From: Parabacteroides goldsteinii DSM 19448 = WAL 12034
GTDB lineage: Bacteria > Bacteroidota > Bacteroidia > Bacteroidales > Tannerellaceae
Assembly (NCBI RefSeq): GCF_000969835.1
Contig: NZ_KQ033913.1
Location: forward strand, 1,379,716 to 1,443,715
Reading direction: 5' to 3'
DNA length: 64,000 nt
Part shown: in pieces, positions 36,053 through 43,766 of the stretch
How the letters are laid out: the number at the start of each line of letters is the position of its first letter
Numbering within the stretch: the first letter of the stretch is position 1
Notes under the pieces: model-generated
Told to the model about the DNA's origin: nothing
The model's database searches: none
Seen by the model: only the letters and a program-made list of their open reading frames with translations
Made by a program: the position numbers and the translations under genes

Positions 36053-37354
36053 ATGATGTATTGGCAGAAAGATATTGAGACGATGAGTCGTGAAGAACTG
36101 AATAAACTACAGTTGGAACGACTGAAACAAACAATAGAATTAGCCGGACACTCCCCTTTCTACAGCAAAGTTCTTAAAGACAACGGTATAACGGCAGACA
36201 GCATCCAGTCATTGGATGATCTGCAAAAAATCCCTTTCACAACGAAAGACGACCTGCGTAATAATTATCCGTTCGGAATGGCAGCTATTCCTATCAAGGA
36301 TTGCGTAAGAGTACACTCTTCCAGCGGTACAACCGGAAATCCTACCGTCGTATTACATTCGGCAAAGGACCTGGACCAATGGGCCAATCAGGTGGCACGC
36401 TGCATGTATATGGTCGGTTTACGTGATACAGATGTTTTCCAGAATACCTCCGGATATGGTATGTTCACCGGTGGTTTGGGATTTCAATATGGCGCAGAAA
36501 AACTCGGAGCATTAACCGTTCCTGCCGCCGCCGGTAATTCCAAACGTCAGATCAAATTTATTACCGATTTTGGAACGACTTGCCTGCATATCATTCCCAG
36601 CTACGCCACCCGCCTGGCTGAAGTAATGTATGAAATGGGACTGGATCCGCGCAAAGACACCAAACTGCACACGGTTTGTATCGGTGCCGAGCCTCATTCG
36701 GAAGAACAACGCAAACGCATCGAACAACTATTAGGTGTAAAAGCATATAACTGTTTCGGTATGTCTGAAATGAATGGCCCCGGTGTTGCTTTCGAATGTA
36801 CGGAGCAAAACGGATTGCATATCTGGGAAGACTATACGATTGTGGAGATTGTAGATCCCCAGACATTACAGCCTGTTCCGGAAGGGGAAGTAGGCGAACT
36901 GGTATTAACGACAATCAATCGTGAAGCCATGCCGCTGTTACGTTACCGTACCCGTGACCTGACCTGCATTATCCCGGGCGAATGTCCTTGCGGAAGAACG
37001 CATAAACGTCTGGCCCGCTTCAAAGGACGTAGCGACGATATGATCATCCTGAAAGGTGTGAATCTCTTCCCGATCCAGATCGAAAAGATTCTGATGCAGT
37101 TCAAAGAACTGGGAAGCAACTATCTGATCACACTCGAAACGGTGAACAACAGTGACGAAATGTTGATCGAAGTAGAACTGAGCGACCTGTTTACCGACGA
37201 TTACAGCGTCTTGCAACGTCTTGCAAAAGACATTACCCGACAGCTGAAAGATGAGTTGCTGCTGACTCCGCGCCTGAAACTGGTAGCCAAAGGCTCATTG
37301 CCCGTTCAGGAAGGTAAAGCCGTAAGGGTAAAAGACTTGCGTAAGTTCTGTTAA
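36053..37354 (+). CDS. paaK: Phenylacetate-CoA ligase
   Basis: 433-residue acyl-adenylate-forming enzyme that activates phenylacetate or related aryl acids with CoA. P-loop SSSGTTGNPTV (about 87-97), FGMSEMNGPG adenylate motif, YRTRDLT and the C-terminal AMP-binding domain with GRSDDMIILKGVN. In anaerobes such ligases work with aryl-pyruvate ferredoxin oxidoreductases in aromatic amino-acid breakdown; those genes are not here. First of four genes: ligase, ACT protein, small accessory protein, symporter. Confidence 0.9.
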   Translation: MMYWQKDIETMSREELNKLQLERLKQTIELAGHSPFYSKVLKDNGITADSIQSLDDLQKIPFTTKDDLRNNYPFGMAAIPIKDCVRVHSSSGTTGNPTVVLHSAKDLDQWANQVARCMYMVGLRDTDVFQNTSGYGMFTGGLGFQYGAEKLGALTVPAAAGNSKRQIKFITDFGTTCLHIIPSYATRLAEVMYEMGLDPRKDTKLHTVCIGAEPHSEEQRKRIEQLLGVKAYNCFGMSEMNGPGVAFECTEQNGLHIWEDYTIVEIVDPQTLQPVPEGEVGELVLTTINREAMPLLRYRTRDLTCIIPGECPCGRTHKRLARFKGRSDDMIILKGVNLFPIQIEKILMQFKELGSNYLITLETVNNSDEMLIEVELSDLFTDDYSVLQRLAKDITRQLKDELLLTPRLKLVAKGSLPVQEGKAVRVKDLRKFC

Positions 37355-37385
37355 AACAATTGTTCAACAAATAAAAGATACAGCT

Positions 37386-37811
37386 ATGACAGTAAATCAA
37401 ATTTCTATTTTCCTGGAGAATAAATATGGAAAGCTAAGTGAAATCCTGGCTCTGCTTGCTGAAGAAAATATACGGATCATTGCTGCTACTGTTGCGGATA
37501 CGTCTGAATATGGTATTCTGCGTATTATTGTAAGCGATCCGCAGAAAGCATACAAGATATTGAAAAGCAACAATGTAAGTGCGAATCTGACGGACGTACT
37601 GGCTATCGTGACCAACTCTTGTGCCGGAAGTTTTGCACAGGCATTGACACATTTTACAAAAGCCGGTCTGAGCATAGAATATATGTATTGTTTTTCACTG
37701 AATGACAAATCGATCCTTATTCTTCGTACCAATAACCGGGAAGCAGCCCGTGAAGTAATCCGTCGTCAGAATCTGGAATGCATTTGCGAAAGCGACTTGA
37801 TGAAATTATAA
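37386..37811 (+). CDS. ACT-domain protein (tandem ACT)
   Basis: 141 residues made of two ACT domains: QISIFLENKYGKLSEILALLAEENIRIIAA (about 5-35) and a second repeat around GLSIEYMYCFSLNDKSILILRTNN. ACT domains bind amino acids. A stand-alone tandem-ACT protein commonly follows phenylacetate-CoA ligase in Bacteroidales, where it may sense aromatic or branched amino acids; that is inference. It starts 31 nt after the ligase. Confidence 0.86.
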   Translation: MTVNQISIFLENKYGKLSEILALLAEENIRIIAATVADTSEYGILRIIVSDPQKAYKILKSNNVSANLTDVLAIVTNSCAGSFAQALTHFTKAGLSIEYMYCFSLNDKSILILRTNNREAAREVIRRQNLECICESDLMKL

Positions 37812-37868
37812 TATTATTTATCGTGGGGAGGTTTACAACAGCCTCTCCACCCTAAAAACAAATAACAA

Positions 37869-38009
37869 ATGTTCGGAATAGAAGATCCCGGTATCTGGTT
37901 AGCCTACCTGTTAGCCTTCGCGTGTTTAATTTTTTCTTTATGGTTCGGAATTACCAATTGGAATAAAGGAGATAAAGAGAGTGATAACCCTAAACAACCT
38001 GATAAATGA
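37869..38009 (+). CDS. Symporter small accessory protein
   Basis: 46-residue protein: MFGIEDPGIWLAYLLAFACL then a single membrane helix ending LWFGITNWNKGD and a polar tail. This pattern matches the small accessory proteins encoded directly before sodium/solute symporters. Its stop codon overlaps the next start (ATGA at 38006-38009). A G-U-containing hairpin (37825-37848) precedes it in the operon. Confidence 0.85.
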   Translation: MFGIEDPGIWLAYLLAFACLIFSLWFGITNWNKGDKESDNPKQPDK

Positions 38010-39565
38010 GTACCCTTACCCTTGGAATTGTTGTTATCCTTTACATGTTTGTCATTGCCTGGTTAGGTTATATCGGATATAAACAGACTAAAAATGCCAG
38101 TGATTATCTGCTAGGAGGAAGAAAGGTCAATCCTATTATCATGGCCCTCTCCTATGGAGCTACATTTATTTCTGCATCGGCTATCGTAGGTTTTGGTGGT
38201 GTCGCAGCTACTTTCGGTATGGGTATCCAGTGGCTATGTCTGCTGAATATGTTTATGGGAGTGGTTGTAGCCTTTATCTTCTTCGGTAGAAGAACCCGTA
38301 AATTAGGAGAACAGCATAATGCGCGTACATTTCCACAATTATTGGGGATGCACTATAAATCGCGTAGTATACAGATATTTATAGCTACTATCATTTTTAT
38401 AGGAATGCCATTGTATGCGGCCGTTGTCATGAAAGGAGGCGCTGTTTTCATCGAACAGATGTTCCATATCGACCTGCATCTGGCTTTATTGATATTTACT
38501 TTGATTGTGGCTGCTTATGTAATTACCGGTGGTATAAAAGGAGTTTTATATACAGATGCCTTACAGGCTGTGATTATGTTCGGCTGTATGTTATTCCTTT
38601 TATTCTGGTTTTACAAAGTCATGGACATGGGCTTCATTGAAGCGAACCAGAAACTGACGGAGATTGCACCGCTTGTCCCCGACCGTTTCAAAGAGTTGGG
38701 ACACCAGGGATGGACGGCGATGCCGGTCACCGGTTCTCCCCAATGGTATACCTTGGTCACATCGCTTATCTTAGGTGTCGGGATAGGTTGTCTGGCACAG
38801 CCTCAGTTAGTTGTACGCTTCATGATGGTGGAAAGTACCAAACAGCTGAATCGCGGAGTACTTATCGGTTGCGTGTTCCTGATTGTAACTGTAGGAGCTA
38901 TTTACCATGTAGGAGCATTGTCGAATCTGTTTTTTATGAAGACAGAAGGAGTTGTCGCTTCGGAAGCCATCAAAGATATGGATAAAATTATCCCGTTGTT
39001 TATTGACCGTGCTATGCCGGAATGGTTTAGTGCCGTATTTATGCTGTGTATCCTGTCGGCCAGTATGTCCACATTGAGTGCACAGTTCCATACGATGGGA
39101 GCTGCATTCGGGGCGGATGCATTTCCGAACCTGGGACGCCGTAAAAATACAAACTCAACGATGGGAGTCCGTATCGGAGTTTTATGTTCTATCCTGTTGA
39201 GTTATATTATCTGCTATACGTTGAGTGCCGGTATTATAGCCAGAGGGACAGCCTTATTTATGGGTGTTTGTGCAGTGACATTCCTCCCCGCCTATTTCTG
39301 TTCATTGTATTGGAAAAAGGCGACAAAACAAGGTGCTTTAGCCAGTCTCTGGACGGGAGCATTGGCAAGTATGTTTGCCATGTTGTTTCTCCATAAGGCA
39401 GAAGCCAGCGCGGTTGGTCTGTGCAAAACAATGACAGGAAAAGATGTGCTGATCGATGTATATCCCTGGTTTGCGATAGATCCTATTCTATTTGCTCTCC
39501 CGTTGTCTGTTATTGCTATCGTCGTTGTCAGCCTGATGACGCAGGAAAAGACTAATAAGATATAA
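38006..39565 (+). CDS. Sodium:solute symporter (SSS family)
   Basis: 519-residue SSS/SLC5-type transporter with about thirteen membrane segments. Family features include LLGGRKVNPIIMALSYGATFISASAIVGFGG near residues 38-68, GGIKGVLYTDALQAVIM, and the sodium-site region LSASMSTLSAQFHTM. Its place after phenylacetate-CoA ligase suggests a carboxylate or aryl-acid substrate, but this is only a contextual guess. Energy would come from the sodium gradient made by NQR. Confidence 0.9.
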   Translation: MSTLTLGIVVILYMFVIAWLGYIGYKQTKNASDYLLGGRKVNPIIMALSYGATFISASAIVGFGGVAATFGMGIQWLCLLNMFMGVVVAFIFFGRRTRKLGEQHNARTFPQLLGMHYKSRSIQIFIATIIFIGMPLYAAVVMKGGAVFIEQMFHIDLHLALLIFTLIVAAYVITGGIKGVLYTDALQAVIMFGCMLFLLFWFYKVMDMGFIEANQKLTEIAPLVPDRFKELGHQGWTAMPVTGSPQWYTLVTSLILGVGIGCLAQPQLVVRFMMVESTKQLNRGVLIGCVFLIVTVGAIYHVGALSNLFFMKTEGVVASEAIKDMDKIIPLFIDRAMPEWFSAVFMLCILSASMSTLSAQFHTMGAAFGADAFPNLGRRKNTNSTMGVRIGVLCSILLSYIICYTLSAGIIARGTALFMGVCAVTFLPAYFCSLYWKKATKQGALASLWTGALASMFAMLFLHKAEASAVGLCKTMTGKDVLIDVYPWFAIDPILFALPLSVIAIVVVSLMTQEKTNKI

Positions 39566-39622
39566 TATGGAATACATTAGTATTTATTGCATGTTAGAAA
39601 ACATATATTAGCATTTTAACTA

Positions 39623-39652
39623 TTGCTACTTATGAAAAGATCCGTACTTTTG
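39623..39652 (+). promoter_or_regulatory. Consensus promoter for a small RNA
   Basis: TTG (39623-39625), 19 nt, TACTTTTG (39645-39652), a full match to the Bacteroidetes promoter consensus with no coding region immediately downstream. Confidence 0.65.
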
Positions 39653-39658
39653 TACTGT

Positions 39659-39736
39659 GGTTTTTTCATAATAGTATTAGATTTAAGGTTAACAAAGTTG
39701 GTTAGGGCTTGTCGTGAGACAGGCTTTAATTTTTTA
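39659..39736 (+). ncRNA. Candidate small RNA of about 78 nt
   Basis: Defined by the promoter just upstream and an intrinsic terminator: GCTTGTC (39707-39713), loop GTGA, GACAGGC (39718-39724), then TTTAATTTTTT. It lies between the symporter and the ABC-importer genes. No reading frame of note is inside. It could also be a long leader of the importer, but the terminator and a second promoter (TACCTTTG, 39806-39813) argue for a separate RNA. Confidence 0.5.
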
Positions 39737-39805
39737 TAGACCTCTCCTATTCCATACTTTTTTTAATCGACCTCTTATTTTACATGACTATTAATCCTAA
39801 TTTCC

Positions 39806-39813
39806 TACCTTTG
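39806..39813 (+). promoter_or_regulatory. Promoter -7 element of the ABC importer operon
   Basis: TACCTTTG matches TAnnTTTG only 12 nt before the start codon, implying a very short leader. Confidence 0.5.
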
Positions 39814-39824
39814 CAACAAAAAAG

Positions 39825-40742
39825 ATGATCAAATACTTTTGTTTACTTCTGCTGATTCTATGCAGCTGCAATAATGGGAAAAAGGAGAATGATGTGCTTC
39901 ATGTGGCTGTTCTTCGCGGACCTTCCGTTATTGCTTTTGCAAAGATGATGGAGGATTCGCCGGAGATAGAAGGAAAACGGTTGTCTGTAGATATAGTCGA
40001 TTCTCCGGAACTGATGCAGGCATTATTAATAAAAGGAAAAGCGGACCTGGCTGCCCTTCCTATGATTAATGCAGCCAATCTTTATAATAAAGGATTGAAA
40101 TATTCCTTACTCGGATGCCCTGTCTGGGGAAATCTGTATCTTGTCGAAAAGCAAGGGATGCGGAATCAATCACCGGAAACGGAGACTTTATATGTCTTCG
40201 GTGCAGGCACAACTCCCGATATCCTGACCCGCTACTATTTACATCAAAAAGGATTGTCTTATTCATTGAATTATTCGCTTACTACTCCCGGTGAAATAAG
40301 CCAGGGATTGCTAGCCGGACAGATCCAGACAGCTGTCCTGGCAGAACCGTTTCTAAGCGTGATACTTCGGAAAGACAGTACTTTATCGATAAAAACGAGT
40401 CTTAACAATCCGAACAGTACCTCTCCGGGATTTGCCCAGACTGCGATTGTCTATGCACCTTCGTTAAACGATAAAAGAACATTGCTGGATAGCTTGTTGA
40501 ACGAGTCCTGCCAGTTTGCCGTCAGTCAACCTCAAAAAGCAATAGATATTCTGGAGAGCCGCAATATATTTGCCCCGGGAACACTCACTCCGGAAAGCAT
40601 AGAGAGATGCCGTATTAACTATTTATCAACCGGAGAAGCCAAAGAAAGCATTCTCGATTTCCTTCGTCTGATAGAACAATATGAACCGAAAGCCATAGGA
40701 GGAAAACTTCCGGACAATGGCTTTATTTCAGGAGAACAATGA
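39825..40742 (+). CDS. ABC importer substrate-binding lipoprotein (NMT1/SsuA-like)
   Basis: 305-residue periplasmic binding lipoprotein, signal peptide ending LCSC (C15). The fold is the NMT1/SsuA/NrtA type: LHVAVLRGPSVIAFAKMM, KGKADLAALPMINAANLY and LLAGQIQTAVLAEPFLSV. This class serves nitrate, sulfonate, taurine or thiamine-precursor uptake; the ligand is unknown here. It overlaps the permease-ATPase gene by 4 nt. Confidence 0.86.
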   Translation: MIKYFCLLLLILCSCNNGKKENDVLHVAVLRGPSVIAFAKMMEDSPEIEGKRLSVDIVDSPELMQALLIKGKADLAALPMINAANLYNKGLKYSLLGCPVWGNLYLVEKQGMRNQSPETETLYVFGAGTTPDILTRYYLHQKGLSYSLNYSLTTPGEISQGLLAGQIQTAVLAEPFLSVILRKDSTLSIKTSLNNPNSTSPGFAQTAIVYAPSLNDKRTLLDSLLNESCQFAVSQPQKAIDILESRNIFAPGTLTPESIERCRINYLSTGEAKESILDFLRLIEQYEPKAIGGKLPDNGFISGEQ

Positions 40743-42118
40743 AAAAAGGATTAATTTCATGTGTATCAGTCTGCTTGCTGCTGCTTATCTGGCAGTTAAT
40801 AGCCTCTTCAATGGACCAGCCGGAATTGATTCCGTCCGTTCCTGAACTGATAAAAGCCTTATTTCAGCTATTCGGTACCGATACTTTTTATAAAAGCATA
40901 TCGGCTACCATCCTGCGCGGTATTTCCGGTATCATTCTATCATTGGGAGCCGCGGTGATGACAGCTTTCTTATTTGCCCGTTACGAATTGCTTTATGAGT
41001 TATTCCGTCCCCTGCTGACAATCATGCGTTCCGTTCCGGTCATCTCTTTTATCTTATTGGCTTTAATCTTTCTTGACCCGGAAGGAATACCGTTAATAAT
41101 TGCTTTTCTGACCATGTTTCCTTTATTAACGGAAAACCTGACGAAAGGAATCATCAGTCTGCGGCCCGGACTTTTCCTAATGGCGGCTCAGTTCAAAATC
41201 AATCGCAAGAATAAACTGATACATATATATTATCCCCAACTGAAACCTTTTTTATTCAGTGGGCTGGCGTCTGCTACCGGATTCGGCTGGCGTGCTATTA
41301 TTATGGGCGAGGTACTTTCACAATGCGCCTTCGGTATCGGCGGGGAAATGAAACGTGCACAGTTGTTCATATCGGTTCCCGAATTGATTGCATGGACTGT
41401 TATTGCCGTCTTGATTAGTTTCCTGTTTGACAAAGGAATCAGCCGGTTGACACTGGTTACATGGAACATACAGTATAGCAATGGAAAACCGGAAAAGGAA
41501 GAACTTCCCCACCCTTGTCCCATAGAAGCAGCAGACGTTACATTTCAATATGATGATACCAAAGTACTATCGAATTTCTCATATACTTTTGAACCCGGCA
41601 TCATTTATGGTATAAAGGCTCCGTCAGGAAGCGGAAAAACAACTTTACTGAATCTGCTGGACGGAACATTGAAACCAATCGAGGGAAAGATTATATCTCA
41701 TCGGGAAGAAAAGTTTGCTGTTGTATTCCAGGAGCCGGAACTACTGTCCCATTTAACTGTCCTGCAAAACATTTGCCTACCGTTAGCATCGCTCTATAAA
41801 CAAACTTATGCGGAACAGGAAGCATTAACAGCATTGAGAATAGTCGAGATGGAAACTTTCACGGAACGTTATCCTAACGAACTGAGTTACGGCCAGCAAC
41901 AGCGCGTAGCCCTTGCCCGGGCATTGGCATATCCATCTACTGTTATGCTTCTTGACGAGCCTTTCAAAGGATTGGACAAGCCACTCGCAATCCGCATCAT
42001 CGACCGCATAATTGAACGACAAACAGAATATAAACGCACTGTCATCTTCACATCACACAATCAGGAAGAGATAGAGCGCTTTGCTTCCGTTATTATCCGG
42101 CTACCGATAATCAATTAA
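40739..42118 (+). CDS. Fused ABC permease and ATPase
   Basis: 459 residues. Residues about 1-250 are a SsuC/TauC-type permease with about six membrane segments and the EAA-like loop (QFKINRKNKLIHIYYPQLKPFL). Residues about 258-459 are an ATPase: Walker A SGSGKTTLL, Q loop VVFQEPELLSHL, signature LSYGQQQRVALARAL, Walker B VMLLDEPF and H loop FTSHNQEE. In most systems these are separate genes. The ATPase half is short (about 200 residues) but complete in motifs. The 3' end overlaps the convergent kinase by 8 bp. Confidence 0.9.
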   Translation: MKKGLISCVSVCLLLLIWQLIASSMDQPELIPSVPELIKALFQLFGTDTFYKSISATILRGISGIILSLGAAVMTAFLFARYELLYELFRPLLTIMRSVPVISFILLALIFLDPEGIPLIIAFLTMFPLLTENLTKGIISLRPGLFLMAAQFKINRKNKLIHIYYPQLKPFLFSGLASATGFGWRAIIMGEVLSQCAFGIGGEMKRAQLFISVPELIAWTVIAVLISFLFDKGISRLTLVTWNIQYSNGKPEKEELPHPCPIEAADVTFQYDDTKVLSNFSYTFEPGIIYGIKAPSGSGKTTLLNLLDGTLKPIEGKIISHREEKFAVVFQEPELLSHLTVLQNICLPLASLYKQTYAEQEALTALRIVEMETFTERYPNELSYGQQQRVALARALAYPSTVMLLDEPFKGLDKPLAIRIIDRIIERQTEYKRTVIFTSHNQEEIERFASVIIRLPIIN

Positions 42119-43619
42119 CTTTTACGGGATTACAGGGGATTGAGAACCAGAATGTAGAACCTACGCCTTCCTCTGAATCGACACCTATCTCTCCGTTCAA
42201 CATCGTTATAATTGTCTTACAGATAGACAATCCAAGTCCTGTCCCTTGTTTAAACCTATCCAGTTTGACAAATCGGTCAAAAATGGTAACCTGGTCCTCT
42301 TTCTTTATGCCGGTACCGGTATCGCTGACATAAGCATAAATGCCATTATCAGTCAAACAATAACCATACCGTATCGTTCCTGTCGATGTAAATTTGACCG
42401 CATTAGATAAAAAGTTAGTCAACACCTGTGTAAGTCTTGTCTTTTCAGAAATGATACTGTAGTCGCTTCCGTCATTTTCAAAAACAACCTTTACCCCAGC
42501 ATTTACCCGCCGTAAGAAAGCCGGCTCCTGCGGTTTGAAGATACTATTTAAACTGAAGTCTGAATAAATGAACTCCAGCTTACCCGATTCTATCTTTGAA
42601 ATATCGAGAATATCATCAATCAATTGCAACAGAAATTCATTGCTCGATTCAATAATCTTCAGATATTCCTGTTTTTCTTCATCCGTTCCCGCCTGGGCCA
42701 TCAAAGTAGAGAAACCGACAATCGCATTTAAAGGCGTACGTATTTCATGGCTCATATTGGCGATAAAGGCTGATTTCATCCGGTTACTCTCCTCTGCAAG
42801 ACGCTTCGCCTGTACATCTGCTTCGTGGCGTTTATCCACCGTGATATCCCGCAAGATACCAATAGCTTTCAGGGGTTTACCGTCTTTACCATATTCATAT
42901 ACTTCACCGATTTTCTCCAGCCAGACATATTCTTCCGAGAAATAACGGCAACGGAAACTCAGGCGTAATGATTCTATCTCACCCTGGGCAAAGGCCGTCA
43001 CAACATCCCGGTACATTTGCTGGTCGTCCGGATGGATTTTTTCAGTAAAACTTTCGTGGGAAATATAAGCATGAATCATTTCACCGTTCTCTACATGAGA
43101 AAGCTCCGCCGTTTCATTCACGACATCCCATATCCACGGATAGATAAGGCCTGCCATACAGGATAAGGCCAGTCTTTTATTATTTTCATGCAGTTCTTCT
43201 TCTATCTGCCGTTGTTTGGTGATGTCCCAGGACATACCCAATAGAAAAGGCGCTTTTCCTTCGCGGGGTACCAGCAATTTCATGGTATCCATAGAACGCA
43301 CTACACCTTTGGGGTCGAGCATCTGTTCAACAAAGCGTTGCATCTCTCCCGTTTGAAGTACCTTCTCATCCATATCCCTGAAAGACTGCGCTGCAACAGG
43401 GTCAACAAACAAATCAAAGTCCGTTTTCCCAACAACATCATTGTGAAAACGACCATATATCTGATTCATCATCGGACTGGAATAAACATAACGGAAGTCA
43501 TCTCCAGTATCCTTAACAAAGAAGTACATTGGTACTGAGTCTACTATGTTCGAAAGTAACCCGGATAAATCTTTATATTTTTGCTCCAATGCATCAGCAT
43601 TTGAATCTACTGGTATCAT
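42111..43619 (-). CDS. PAS-domain histidine kinase
   Basis: 502-residue soluble sensor kinase: PAS domain (about 20-140), a second PAS domain of the PAS_3 type (about 155-265), HisKA with H291 in MSHEIRTPLN, and an HATPase domain with GTGLGLSICKT. There is no receiver domain and no membrane segment. No response regulator is adjacent, so it is an orphan. The HisKA and first PAS regions resemble the hybrid kinase at 34215-35855. Confidence 0.92.
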   Translation of the reverse strand: MIPVDSNADALEQKYKDLSGLLSNIVDSVPMYFFVKDTGDDFRYVYSSPMMNQIYGRFHNDVVGKTDFDLFVDPVAAQSFRDMDEKVLQTGEMQRFVEQMLDPKGVVRSMDTMKLLVPREGKAPFLLGMSWDITKQRQIEEELHENNKRLALSCMAGLIYPWIWDVVNETAELSHVENGEMIHAYISHESFTEKIHPDDQQMYRDVVTAFAQGEIESLRLSFRCRYFSEEYVWLEKIGEVYEYGKDGKPLKAIGILRDITVDKRHEADVQAKRLAEESNRMKSAFIANMSHEIRTPLNAIVGFSTLMAQAGTDEEKQEYLKIIESSNEFLLQLIDDILDISKIESGKLEFIYSDFSLNSIFKPQEPAFLRRVNAGVKVVFENDGSDYSIISEKTRLTQVLTNFLSNAVKFTSTGTIRYGYCLTDNGIYAYVSDTGTGIKKEDQVTIFDRFVKLDRFKQGTGLGLSICKTIITMLNGEIGVDSEEGVGSTFWFSIPCNPVKVN

Positions 43620-43731
43620 ACAGCTTTGAGGACTTAATGTTTATATTCTCACAAAAGTCTTGAAAATAAACGAGAGTAACAAATATTAAAAGAAAGAACT
43701 TCCCACAAAAGTAAAATAAACGGCAAAAGAT

Positions 43732-43739
43732 TATCTTTG
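43732..43739 (+). promoter_or_regulatory. Promoter -7 element of tex
   Basis: TATCTTTG matches TAnnTTTG, 28 nt before the tex start codon. Confidence 0.5.
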
Positions 43740-43766
43740 TAGGCTATAAATAGAAATGAAACAATT

